This document shows, piece after piece, positions 35,130-42,774 of a DNA stretch of 64,000 nucleotides (the stretch's first letter is position 1; each line of letters starts with the position of its first letter). Source of the stretch: Shimia sp040370365 (GTDB taxonomy: Bacteria > Pseudomonadota > Alphaproteobacteria > Rhodobacterales > Rhodobacteraceae). A model generated the notes under the pieces. It worked only from the letters and a program-made list of their open reading frames with translations, was not told where the DNA came from and did not search any database. The position numbers and the translations under genes are program-made. The DNA lies in NCBI RefSeq assembly GCF_040370365.1, contig NZ_BAABWQ010000002.1:1116001-1180000 (forward strand), written 5' to 3'.

Positions 35130-35173
35130 GTCGGTATTGCGTCGGTATCACGACTGTTTTGCGGAGGTGGCGC
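35130..35173 (+). repeat. 11-bp tandem-repeat element, copy 2
   Basis: GTCGGTATTGC (35130-35140), GTCGGTATCAC (35141-35151) and GACTGTTTTGC (35152-35162) are three consecutive 11-mers, followed by GGAGGTGGCGC (35163-35173). It matches the element at 17234-17181 unit for unit. It lies in the 125-bp gap between the convergent pbpC and thiolase genes, directly before a terminator hairpin. Confidence 0.75.
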
Positions 35174-35178
35174 AAAAC

Positions 35179-35219
35179 AGTGCGGCCAAGGCGTTAACCT
35201 TTGGTCGCACTGATGTCTT
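35179..35219. terminator. Bidirectional terminator between pbpC and thiolase
   Basis: AGTGCGGCCAAGG (35179-35191) pairs with CCTTTGGTCGCACT (35198-35211), giving about 13 bp with one G-T pair and one bulge. On the plus strand TGTCTTTT follows; on the minus strand GTTTTGCG follows. This suits termination of both convergent transcripts. Confidence 0.75.
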
Positions 35220-35240
35220 TTGCACGTATTTGTGCGCGAT

Positions 35241-36416
35241 TTAGATGCGCTCGATTGCGATTGCGATGCCCTGACCGCCGCCGATGCACATGGTGATCAG
35301 ACCTTTGGAGCCACCCGTGCGATCCAGTTCATACATCGCCTTCACGGTGATGATCGCGCCGGTTGCACCCACAGGGTGGCCAAGTGCAATGGCGCCGCCG
35401 TTTGGATTGACTTTGGCGGGGTCCAGACCAAGGCCCTTGTTCACGGCAATCGCTTGGGCGGCGAAAGCTTCGTTGGATTCAATCACGTCAAAATCGGTGA
35501 TCGACAGACCGGTTTTGGTAAGCAGATTCTGTACCGCAGGCACCGGGCCAATGCCCATGACCTCCGGACGGACGCCAGCGTGCGCATATCCCAACACGCG
35601 GAACTTCGGTGTCAGGCCTGCTTTCTCTGCGGCTTCTGCGCGGGCCAGAACAATGGCGCCAGCACCGTCGTTGATGCCGGACGCATTGCCAGCCGTGACG
35701 CGACCGTCTTTCTTAAATACGGTGCGCAGCTTGCCCAGGCTTTCCATGGTGGAGGCGGTTGGGTGCTCGTCACGCGCAAATGGCACCATGTCCCGTTTCA
35801 CTTTGACATCAATCGGCACGATTTGATCATCAAAATATCCGGCCTCGATGGCAGCCGCGGCGCGCTCTTGGCTGGCCAGTGCAAAGGCATCCATATCTTC
35901 GCGGGTCACGTTGTGCTCATCCGCGACATTCTCAGCGGTGACACCCATGTGGCCGGTGCCAAACGGGCAGTTCAGCGCGCCAAGCATCATGTCCAGCGTT
36001 TTCACGTCGCCCATCTTCTGGCCCCAGCGCTGGGACTGCATGATGTAAGGCGAGCGGGACATGTTTTCCGCACCACCAGCGAGGGCGAAATCCGCATCAC
36101 CCAGCATCAGGGATTGGGTGGCCGACACAATGGCCTGCGCGCCGGAGCCGCAGAGGCGGTTCACGTTCATCGCAGGCGTTGTGTCTGGAATGCCGGCCTG
36201 CATTGCCGCAACACGCGACATATACATGTCGCGCGGCTCAGTATTGATCACGTGTCCAAAGACAACTTGGCCGATTTGGCCGCCTTCGACACCTGCGGTT
36301 TCCATGGCCGCTTTGGCAACGGTTGCGCCCAGATCAATCGGGGCGGTGTTAGCCAAAGAGCCGCCAAAGGTGCCAATGGCGGTGCGTGCGCCGCCGAGAA
36401 TTACGATGTCCGACAT
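35241..36416 (-). CDS. Acetyl-CoA acetyltransferase (thiolase)
   Basis: A 391-residue biosynthetic-type thiolase that condenses or cleaves acetoacetyl-CoA. The acylation Cys is in NRLCGSGAQAI, the catalytic His in GGAIALGHPVGATG, and the second Cys in MCIGGGQG. GAGGAG precedes the ATG at 36416; the longer frame from 36431 is not needed. No phaB or other polyhydroxybutyrate gene is nearby, so the pathway (PHB, ethylmalonyl-CoA or ketone degradation) cannot be assigned. It is divergent from an XRE-cupin regulator. Confidence 0.93.
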   Translation of the reverse strand: MSDIVILGGARTAIGTFGGSLANTAPIDLGATVAKAAMETAGVEGGQIGQVVFGHVINTEPRDMYMSRVAAMQAGIPDTTPAMNVNRLCGSGAQAIVSATQSLMLGDADFALAGGAENMSRSPYIMQSQRWGQKMGDVKTLDMMLGALNCPFGTGHMGVTAENVADEHNVTREDMDAFALASQERAAAAIEAGYFDDQIVPIDVKVKRDMVPFARDEHPTASTMESLGKLRTVFKKDGRVTAGNASGINDGAGAIVLARAEAAEKAGLTPKFRVLGYAHAGVRPEVMGIGPVPAVQNLLTKTGLSITDFDVIESNEAFAAQAIAVNKGLGLDPAKVNPNGGAIALGHPVGATGAIITVKAMYELDRTGGSKGLITMCIGGGQGIAIAIERI

Positions 36417-36505
36417 GTGTCGTCTCCTCATGAAATCGTGTTGGGGGTAGTATGCAGGCGCAGCATGGCGGAGTCAGCAGGAACGGCGCGTCACAGTGTG
36501 TGTTC

Positions 36506-36536
36506 CCGTAGTCCTACGGAGAATGACACAGGTGTC
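36506..36536. promoter_or_regulatory. Two short palindromes in the thiolase/XRE-cupin promoter gap
   Basis: CCGTAG-TC-CTACGG (36506-36519) and GACAC-AG-GTGTC (36525-36536) lie side by side in the 160-bp divergent promoter region. XRE-type regulators bind such short symmetric sites, and the adjacent gene encodes one. A TTGACA hexamer follows closely. Function is inferred. Confidence 0.4.
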
Positions 36537-36576
36537 CTGATTGACAAAGCACGGAGGATCACCGCATTTGTGGAGC

Positions 36577-37134
36577 ATGGATAACGACTTGCCCATCCTC
36601 GATCTTTTGCCCACGCGCCTGCGTGAGGCGCGCCGCAGCCAAGGGCTGTCGCTGGATGCTGTCGCCAAGCTGTCTGGTGTCAGCCGCTCTATGGTGAGCC
36701 AGATTGAGCGTGGTGAAAGCAGCCCGACGATTGCGACCTTGTGGAATCTAACCCGTGCGCTTCAGGTGGATTTTGCCGGGCTGCTGGATGCAGAGGCCAC
36801 CGATAAGGTGGAAGTTTTACGCGCCAGTGATGTGCCGCGCTTTGACAATATGGGACATCTTTGTCTCATTCGGATCTTGTCGCCGCCAGAGGATGTTGGG
36901 GGTCATGAGGTCTATGACATTGCCTTTGAAGCGGGGGGCAGCCTGAAGAGTGCGCCGCACAAACGCGGGGCCACCGAACAGTTGACCGTGCTTGAGGGCG
37001 CGGTGAAGGTCAGCAGCGGGGCTGCGGTGCAGACGTTGGCGGAGGGTGACACCGCGCGCTATGCGGCGGATGTGGCGCACAGCATTGAGGCGTCCGAGGC
37101 TGCGCGGGTGTTTTTGATTGTGAAGAATGCTTGA
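36577..37134 (+). CDS. XRE-cupin transcriptional regulator
   Basis: About 185 residues. An N-terminal XRE helix-turn-helix (LREARRSQGLSLDAVAKLSG, then VSRSMVSQIERGESSPTIATL) is followed by a C-terminal cupin domain for a small effector (GHEVYDIAFEAG, TVLEGAVKVSSG, then ARYAADVAHSIEA). This family controls amino-acid, polyamine and related metabolism. I use the ATG at 36577; earlier in-frame TTG codons are possible. It is divergent from thiolase and upstream of the kbl-tdh operon by about 950 bp; either could be a target. Confidence 0.87.
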   Translation: MDNDLPILDLLPTRLREARRSQGLSLDAVAKLSGVSRSMVSQIERGESSPTIATLWNLTRALQVDFAGLLDAEATDKVEVLRASDVPRFDNMGHLCLIRILSPPEDVGGHEVYDIAFEAGGSLKSAPHKRGATEQLTVLEGAVKVSSGAAVQTLAEGDTARYAADVAHSIEASEAARVFLIVKNA

Positions 37135-37178
37135 GATAACTGCGCGCCGCTGGGGTAAACTGGACAAGTAGGCATCAT

Positions 37179-37219
37179 AACACTTGAGACGTCTGTCCTC
37201 ACACATCGTCTCAAGTGTT
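37179..37219. terminator. 13-bp perfect inverted repeat between convergent genes
   Basis: AACACTTGAGACG (37179-37191) and CGTCTCAAGTGTT (37207-37219) are perfectly complementary with a 15-nt spacer. It lies between the ends of the XRE-cupin gene and the convergent secreted-protein gene. The T-runs on both sides are short, so it is a plausible bidirectional terminator but not a classic one. Confidence 0.55.
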
Positions 37220-37230
37220 TGCCAGACATC

Positions 37231-37839
37231 TTAGTTGAGGTTTACGCAGAGCGCGGCTCCGAACCCAAGAGACGTTTGTGTTGAAGCTTCCTGAAAATGA
37301 CAGTTATGGTCTTTGCCGGAGAGAGACGCATCTGACTTTTCGCCGTGTAAACGCGCTACGGCATTGTTTGCCAACATATCGCAAAGTCCGTTTCCTTTTT
37401 TGAGTAAATCTTGGGCCTCATTATAGGTTAGAAGCCGTTGGCCTTCCGCACAGTCTCCACTATTGTTGTCCACGACTTTTACATCTGTGAGTGCGATGTC
37501 AATTTTCGTGCAAAGCGCCGCGCCCATGCCGCGGCTGTCGTCCTGAAAAGTTGAGCACTGGTAGCCAGGCCCGCCCATGGAACCACCACCCGCCAGTCTG
37601 GCAATGTCCCAAGTTGCAAGGTGGCTGCAAATGCCCGGATCTCCAACATACCCGGGATCATTAGGGTCGGTTGAGCGTTTTTTGCCAGTAGACGCCTCTT
37701 CAAAGGTAATGTGACGTTGGCCGTCGTTGCAGGCTCCAAGATTGCCAATTTTTTCAATTGGGAGGTCAGCGGCAAAGACAGCATTGGAAAGGCCGATTGA
37801 AACGCAAACAAAAGCTGCGCCGAACGAATTAACATACAT
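37231..37839 (-). CDS. Secreted protein with a duplicated four-cysteine domain
   Basis: A 202-residue protein that I do not recognise. Residues 1-23 are a signal peptide. The mature part is two copies of one domain: copy A runs from C37 to C110 and copy B from C130 to C198. Each has a Cys followed by GQR, then T-F/Y-x-EA, Cys-x2-L-A, an ARL segment, Cys-x-FQ and GAALC. The four Cys per copy suggest two disulfides each. Export to the periplasm or outside is likely. The ATG at 37839 is chosen because it opens the signal peptide. No neighbour indicates a role. Confidence 0.7.
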   Translation of the reverse strand: MYVNSFGAAFVCVSIGLSNAVFAADLPIEKIGNLGACNDGQRHITFEEASTGKKRSTDPNDPGYVGDPGICSHLATWDIARLAGGGSMGGPGYQCSTFQDDSRGMGAALCTKIDIALTDVKVVDNNSGDCAEGQRLLTYNEAQDLLKKGNGLCDMLANNAVARLHGEKSDASLSGKDHNCHFQEASTQTSLGFGAALCVNLN

Positions 37840-38011
37840 GATTTTGGTCTCGTTTAATCGATTTATGGAAAACGTCAAAATTCTTGAGTGACTACACTCT
37901 AGGGGAGAGTATGCGAGGTCAGTGCTTCGCGAAAAGTGCGGTTTCCCAGACCCAAACGAAAGATTTTTTTGATGGGGTGGGAGCGAATGGTCTCTTAGTT
38001 CAAAATTCCGC

Positions 38012-38076
38012 TATGATAGAGGAAATTCCCTCTTCACGGAGGTATATCCGTTATGGTAGATGCATGTCTATCATAA
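38012..38076. promoter_or_regulatory. Repeated ATGATAGA-type motif before kbl
   Basis: ATGATAGA occurs at about 38013-38020. TTATGGTAGA (38051-38060) and TCTATCATAA (38067-38076) form an inverted repeat with one mismatch and a 6-nt spacer, ending 13 bp before the kbl start. GAGGAAATTCCCTC and CGGAGGTATATCCG lie between. This looks like a repressor region for threonine degradation, but no regulator can be named. Confidence 0.35.
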
Positions 38077-38089
38077 TGGAGATTCCCTG

Positions 38090-39277
38090 ATGTCTGATGC
38101 ATTCCTGTCCAATATCCGTGACACGCTGACCACGATTGAGGCCGAAGGGCTGATGAAAAAGGAACGCATGATCACCTCGCCTCAGGGCGGGGAGATTGCG
38201 GTGGGGGATCGTGAGGTCATCAACCTGTGCGCCAACAACTATCTGGGACTGGCGGATAATCCGGCGCTGATTGATGCGGCTAAAGGTGCGATGGAGCCGC
38301 GCGGGTTTGGCATGGCGTCTGTGCGGTTTATCTGCGGCACACAGGACATTCACCGGGAGCTTGAGAAAACGCTGGCGGCGTTTCTGGGCAAGGACGATTC
38401 GATCCTGTTTGCGGCCTGTTTTGATGCCAACGGAGGCCTGTTTGAGCCGCTGTTGACGGCGGAAGACGCGATTGTGTCTGACAGTCTGAACCACGCGTCG
38501 ATCATTGATGGTATCCGGCTGTGCAAGGCGAAACGCTATCGGTATGCCAACAACGATATGGGTGACCTGGAGGCGATGCTGCAGCATGCGCGCAACGAAG
38601 GCGCGCGGCACATTATGATTGCCACCGATGGGGTGTTTTCCATGGACGGCTATCTGGCGAACCTGCCGGAGATCACGCGGTTGGCGAAGCAGTATGACGC
38701 CGTGGTGATGGTGGATGATTGCCATGCCACCGGGTTTATGGGGCCAAACGGCGCGGGCACGCCGGATCATTTTGGCGTGGACGTTGATATTCTCACCGGG
38801 ACATTGGGCAAAGCCCTTGGGGGGGCGATTGGCGGTTACATCGCGGGGCCGCAGCCAGTGATCGACCTGCTGCGGCAGCGGGCGCGGCCCTATCTGTTCT
38901 CCAATTCGCTGCCGCCCAGCATTGTGGCCGCCGGGATCGAAGCGATCCGGCTGGTTGAAGAGGGCGCAGAGATGCGGGCGCGGTTGTTTGAGAATGCGGC
39001 CTATTGGCGGGCGGGGTTGGAGACGCTTGGCTTTGACATACTGCCGGGTGAGCATCCGATCATTCCGGTGATGCTGGGTGAGGCGCAATTGGCGCAGGAT
39101 ATGGCGGCGGGGTTATTTGAAGAGGGGGTCTATGTGTCAGGCTTCTTCTTTCCGGTGGTGCCCCGTGGACAGGCGCGCATTCGCACTCAGATGAATGCAG
39201 CGCTGACACGTGATGAGTTGGATCGGGCGCTGGCGGCCTTTGGCAAAGTTGGCAAAGCGCTGGGCGTGATTTCATGA
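38090..39277 (+). CDS. kbl: 2-amino-3-ketobutyrate CoA ligase (glycine C-acetyltransferase)
   Basis: A 395-residue PLP enzyme that splits 2-amino-3-ketobutyrate with CoA to glycine and acetyl-CoA, the second step of threonine catabolism. Family features include NNYLGLADNP, RFICGTQDIHRELE, DDCHATGFMG and the PLP-lysine region TGTLGKALGG. The ATG at 38090 has GGAG upstream; the frame from 38060 is longer but lacks a better site. The stop overlaps the tdh start (ATGA), so the two are coupled. Confidence 0.95.
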   Translation: MSDAFLSNIRDTLTTIEAEGLMKKERMITSPQGGEIAVGDREVINLCANNYLGLADNPALIDAAKGAMEPRGFGMASVRFICGTQDIHRELEKTLAAFLGKDDSILFAACFDANGGLFEPLLTAEDAIVSDSLNHASIIDGIRLCKAKRYRYANNDMGDLEAMLQHARNEGARHIMIATDGVFSMDGYLANLPEITRLAKQYDAVVMVDDCHATGFMGPNGAGTPDHFGVDVDILTGTLGKALGGAIGGYIAGPQPVIDLLRQRARPYLFSNSLPPSIVAAGIEAIRLVEEGAEMRARLFENAAYWRAGLETLGFDILPGEHPIIPVMLGEAQLAQDMAAGLFEEGVYVSGFFFPVVPRGQARIRTQMNAALTRDELDRALAAFGKVGKALGVIS

Positions 39278-40320
39278 CAAAACCCAACACAATGACGGCG
39301 CTTGAAAAATCCAAACCTGAGGAAGGGCTGTGGATGGTGCAGGCGCCGGTGCCGGAGATTGGCGCCGACGAGGTGCTGATCAAGGTCAACAAGACCGGGA
39401 TTTGCGGCACAGACATCCACATCTGGAACTGGGACGATTGGGCCAGCGCGACGGTGCCGGTGCCGATGATCACCGGGCATGAGTTTGCCGGAGAGATTGT
39501 CGAGATCGGCCGCAATGTGGATGGGCTTTCGATTGGGCAGCGCTGCTCTGGAGAAGGGCATGTCATTGGCCATGAGAGCCGACAGGCGCGGGCCGGGAAA
39601 TTTCATCTGGACCCGGGCACGCGCGGCATTGGGGTGAACATCCAAGGCGCGTTTGCGCAATATTTGCGGCTTCCGGCGTTCAACGTTGTGCCATTGCCGA
39701 ATGAAATCCCCGATGAGATCGGCGCAATTTTGGACCCGTTGGGCAATGCGGTGCACACCGCGCTGAGCTTTGATTTGCTGGGAGAGGATGTGCTGATCAC
39801 AGGCGCTGGGCCGATTGGGATCATGGCGGCGGCGGTGTGCAAGCACGCGGGCGCGCGGCATGTGGTGATCACTGATATCAACCCGGATCGGTTGGCTTTG
39901 GCAGAGCATGTGGTGCCCAACGCGCGGGCGGTGAATGTGGCCAGCGAAGATTTGCACGATGTCATGCACGCGCTGGGCCTGAAGGAAGGCTTTGATGTGG
40001 GGCTGGAGATGAGCGGCAACCAAGCGGCGCTGGATCAGATGGTGGAGGCCTTGGTGATGGGCGGCAAGATTGCGCTTTTGGGCATTCCTCCGGGCAAATC
40101 GCCGGTGGACTGGAGCCGGATTGTGTTTAAGGCGATCACCATCAAAGGCGTCTATGGCCGGGAGATGTTTGAGACCTGGTACAAGATGATTGCCATGCTG
40201 CAGAACGGGTTGGATGTGTCGCGTGTGATCACCCATGAACTGCCGGTTGGGGATTTCAAAACGGGGTTTGCGGCGATGAAATCGGGCAAATCCGGCAAGG
40301 TGGTGTTGGACTGGCGTTAG
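39274..40320 (+). CDS. tdh: L-threonine 3-dehydrogenase lacking the structural zinc cysteines
   Basis: A 348-residue zinc-dependent alcohol-dehydrogenase-family enzyme oxidising threonine to 2-amino-3-ketobutyrate, the substrate of Kbl encoded just upstream. The catalytic zinc region (GICGTDIHIWNWD, then GHEFAGEI) and the NAD motif (GAGPIGIMAA) are intact, as is GREMFETWYKM. In typical Tdh the lobe after SGEGH holds four Cys for a structural zinc; here it reads HVIGHESRQARAGKFHLD with no Cys. The start codon overlaps the kbl stop. Confidence 0.93.
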   Translation: MTKPNTMTALEKSKPEEGLWMVQAPVPEIGADEVLIKVNKTGICGTDIHIWNWDDWASATVPVPMITGHEFAGEIVEIGRNVDGLSIGQRCSGEGHVIGHESRQARAGKFHLDPGTRGIGVNIQGAFAQYLRLPAFNVVPLPNEIPDEIGAILDPLGNAVHTALSFDLLGEDVLITGAGPIGIMAAAVCKHAGARHVVITDINPDRLALAEHVVPNARAVNVASEDLHDVMHALGLKEGFDVGLEMSGNQAALDQMVEALVMGGKIALLGIPPGKSPVDWSRIVFKAITIKGVYGREMFETWYKMIAMLQNGLDVSRVITHELPVGDFKTGFAAMKSGKSGKVVLDWR

Positions 40321-40465
40321 GGATTGCGGGCTTGGCCCGCCTCACATCATCGATGCGACGCCCCCAGAGCCCCCAGAGACAAAAGACGCTTTGGCGCGGA
40401 AGGTATGACTTGAGCGGTGGCAAATGCTGTCGCATGGTTGGGGCCGAACAACCAAGGCGGGTGCG

Positions 40466-42289
40466 ATGAGCCGGATAACCTCTTTTGCGCAGATCAAAAA
40501 AATGCGTGACGCGGGCGAGATCAGCAATGTGGAATGGCTGCTGATTGAGAATTGTAAGGCAGGTCGGCCCACCACTTTGAACGGTGATCGGCCAGAAAAG
40601 CCTTCGCCGAAGGTGTCAGTCCAAGCGGAGCTGTTGCGCTATCTGATTTTGGGGGGCTGTGATGTGTGTCGGGTGGATGAACTCGGGGTCCAACTAAAAG
40701 GGGCCTACATCAAAGAAAAGCTTGATTTGAGCATGTGTGAGACGCGCGGAGTGATCCTGCTTTCGGAATGTGTGTTGGATGAGGTCTTTGAAGCCGTACA
40801 GGCCACCATGGTGCAGTTGAATCTGCGGGGCAGTCTGCTGCGTTCGGGCGCAAACCTGACCGGGGCAACCGTTAGCGGAGGGATATACCTCACCTCGTCT
40901 GTCAATCGGCCAGCCTTTGAATGCCACAATGGCTTGAAGTTGATTGGGGCAAATATCAATGGCCAGTTTGCAGCGAGCGGTGGGCAGTTTCTCAACGAGA
41001 CAGGGGTGGCATTGCATGGCCAGAGCTGTGTCGTTAACGGTCCAGTTTTTTTGACAGAGTCATTCTTGGCGAAAGGCGAAGTCAATTTCGAAGGAGCAAA
41101 AGTTGGCAACCTTTGGATCAAGAACGCTCACATTTCCAGCGCTCAGGTGCAAATGGATCGCAGCGGTTGGGGCCTGAATGCTCAGAGCTTGGAGGTGTCT
41201 GGGAACATTTTGATCGGGAGCGAAACTCAGGTGATTGGCGGAATTCGGCTTTCCGGCGCCGATATCAGTGGCAAACTTGAAATCGTCGATTGTCGTCTCG
41301 AGGGGTTGAGCCGGCCAAACGAGCAAACAGACCGAGCCGCTTTTGAGGCAGGCCGTGTGAAAGCCCAAAGCATCCATTGGAAAGTGGATTCTGCGAAGGG
41401 AAACGTTTCGTTCAGCGGAGCAATTTGCGACACACTCAACGACAAGCTTGATAGCTGGGAGCTCAAAACGTGGACTCGCGCTGCGACGTATAACCTTGAT
41501 GGTTTTGTTTACGAGCATTTGGCCCGAGTTGGCCAGATGAAGAAGCGGATGGAATGGGCAGATAAGTCTGTGGCTCGAGATGGAGAGTTTTCGCCGCAAC
41601 CTTTGTCACATTTGGCCAAAGTGTTGCGCGATATGGGACATGAAGCACAAGCACGTGTCGCCCTCGTGGCCAAAGAACGGCGCGGCGCTCAGGAACGTCG
41701 ACGTCTGTTAAAGCCGGATTCGGAAGCGTTCAACGGAGGTGAGGGCGGTCTGCCGTTTCACTGGCTGGTGCGGACTGTGCTTTGGTGCTGGGACAAGGTT
41801 GTCGATATCACGGTTGGTTATGGGTATTTCCCGCAGCGGTCTGTGGTGATCCTGGCACTTTTGCTGAGTGTGGCGACCTTTGTGTTTCACCGTGCTTATG
41901 AGAGCGGATATTTCGCACCCAATTCTGGTGTGATTCTGATGTCTCATGACTGGCGGTCGGTGGCTGAGTTGCCGCGCTGCGTTGATGAGAAGTCTGACGA
42001 AGAGGCGGAGGTATGTGTGACCAACCCAGCGGAAGTCTGGTCTCGTAAGGGAGCGGCTGGTCAGGATTATGAGACCTTTAATCGCTTCGCTTATGCTGCG
42101 GATATTGTGATCCCAATTATTAACCTTGGGCAAGAAGGGGCTTGGGCGCCTTCGACCACACGCGGTGTTGAAGGACAGACCGACTGGGGCTTCATCGCTT
42201 GGTGGGCACGCTGGGTTTTGTCGCTTTGCGGCTGGTTGGTGACGGCGCTGGGTGCGGCGGCGATCACCGGGATTATTCGGCGGGACTAG
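40466..42289 (+). CDS. Beta-helix-like protein with C-terminal membrane domain, unknown function
   Basis: About 607 residues. Residues about 60-330 are a run of short strands rich in L-x-L, G-A and N patterns (for example LKGAYIKEKLDL and LTGATVSGGIYL), resembling a right-handed pentapeptide/bactofilin-like beta-helix. A helical linker (about 340-440) leads to a C-terminal part with two or three hydrophobic segments, such as VVILALLLSVATFVF and WVLSLCGWLVTALGAAAI. Similar proteins have been labelled membrane-associated oxidoreductase, but I see no cofactor motif. I use the ATG at 40466 (MSRIT). It is monocistronic as far as I can see. Confidence 0.65.
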   Translation: MSRITSFAQIKKMRDAGEISNVEWLLIENCKAGRPTTLNGDRPEKPSPKVSVQAELLRYLILGGCDVCRVDELGVQLKGAYIKEKLDLSMCETRGVILLSECVLDEVFEAVQATMVQLNLRGSLLRSGANLTGATVSGGIYLTSSVNRPAFECHNGLKLIGANINGQFAASGGQFLNETGVALHGQSCVVNGPVFLTESFLAKGEVNFEGAKVGNLWIKNAHISSAQVQMDRSGWGLNAQSLEVSGNILIGSETQVIGGIRLSGADISGKLEIVDCRLEGLSRPNEQTDRAAFEAGRVKAQSIHWKVDSAKGNVSFSGAICDTLNDKLDSWELKTWTRAATYNLDGFVYEHLARVGQMKKRMEWADKSVARDGEFSPQPLSHLAKVLRDMGHEAQARVALVAKERRGAQERRRLLKPDSEAFNGGEGGLPFHWLVRTVLWCWDKVVDITVGYGYFPQRSVVILALLLSVATFVFHRAYESGYFAPNSGVILMSHDWRSVAELPRCVDEKSDEEAEVCVTNPAEVWSRKGAAGQDYETFNRFAYAADIVIPIINLGQEGAWAPSTTRGVEGQTDWGFIAWWARWVLSLCGWLVTALGAAAITGIIRRD

Positions 42290-42318
42290 GTTTTGTGCAC
42301 CTGGGGTGCGCGGCCAAA

Positions 42319-42774
42319 TCAGCCGTCGCGTTGTTTGTCCAGATAGCTGCGGACCTGTTCGAGCAGAGGCAAAGCCGCTTGGATGTTGTCAAAGGCCACA
42401 TGTTCGAGCAGGGCCACCAAATCGGGGCCGAGCGCGGCAATGGCGTCTTGGCGGAAGTGAGTTCCCGCCTCTGTAATCAGGACACATTTGGATCGGGCAT
42501 CTTTGGGGTTTGGTTCAAAGGTGATCAAACCCGCCTTTTTCAATCCGGATAGGGTATGTGTCAGCGATGTTTTGGGCACTTGCAGGGCGTTTGCGATCTC
42601 CAAAGGTGTGCGTCTGTCTCCCATGCGTGTCAGGTGGTTGAGCACGGTAAAGTGGGAGATCAGAAAGCCATCCGGCAGGCGGGCCTCAAACAGGCGGCTG
42701 GAGAGTTGGTGGATGATCCCGACTTCATTAAAAAATCGAAAAACGGTCGGGATCGTTTGTTCAGGTTTTGGCAA
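42319..42774 (-). CDS. MarR-family regulator
   Basis: A 151-residue winged-helix regulator beginning at a TTG (42774) with GGAGG 6 nt upstream; the longer open frame is not coding before this point. The MarR core is visible: TVLNHLTRMGDRRTPLEIANAL, the recognition helix KTSLTHTLSGLKKAGLI and a wing with NPKDARSKCVLIT. Its start overlaps the end of the nitroreductase gene by 14 bp, so it is translated from the same mRNA. The perfect inverted repeat at 43928-43961 upstream of that operon is its likely operator. Confidence 0.88.
   Translation of the reverse strand: MPKPEQTIPTVFRFFNEVGIIHQLSSRLFEARLPDGFLISHFTVLNHLTRMGDRRTPLEIANALQVPKTSLTHTLSGLKKAGLITFEPNPKDARSKCVLITEAGTHFRQDAIAALGPDLVALLEHVAFDNIQAALPLLEQVRSYLDKQRDG

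Noticed and set aside
35220..36584. 454-codon plus-strand open frame
   Set aside because: It lies antisense to the thiolase gene, whose catalytic motifs are unmistakable; the plus-strand translation is His/Arg/Gly-rich with no domain, a codon-bias shadow.
38051..39088. 345-codon minus-strand open frame
   Set aside because: Antisense to kbl, which has full PLP-enzyme motifs and a ribosome site.
39187..40236. 349-codon minus-strand open frame
   Set aside because: Antisense to tdh; composition rich in His and Arg, as expected for a shadow frame.
40326..40340. GCGGGC-TTG-GCCCGC hairpin after tdh as a terminator
   Set aside because: The stem is only 6 bp and no T-run follows on either strand, so it is weak evidence for termination.
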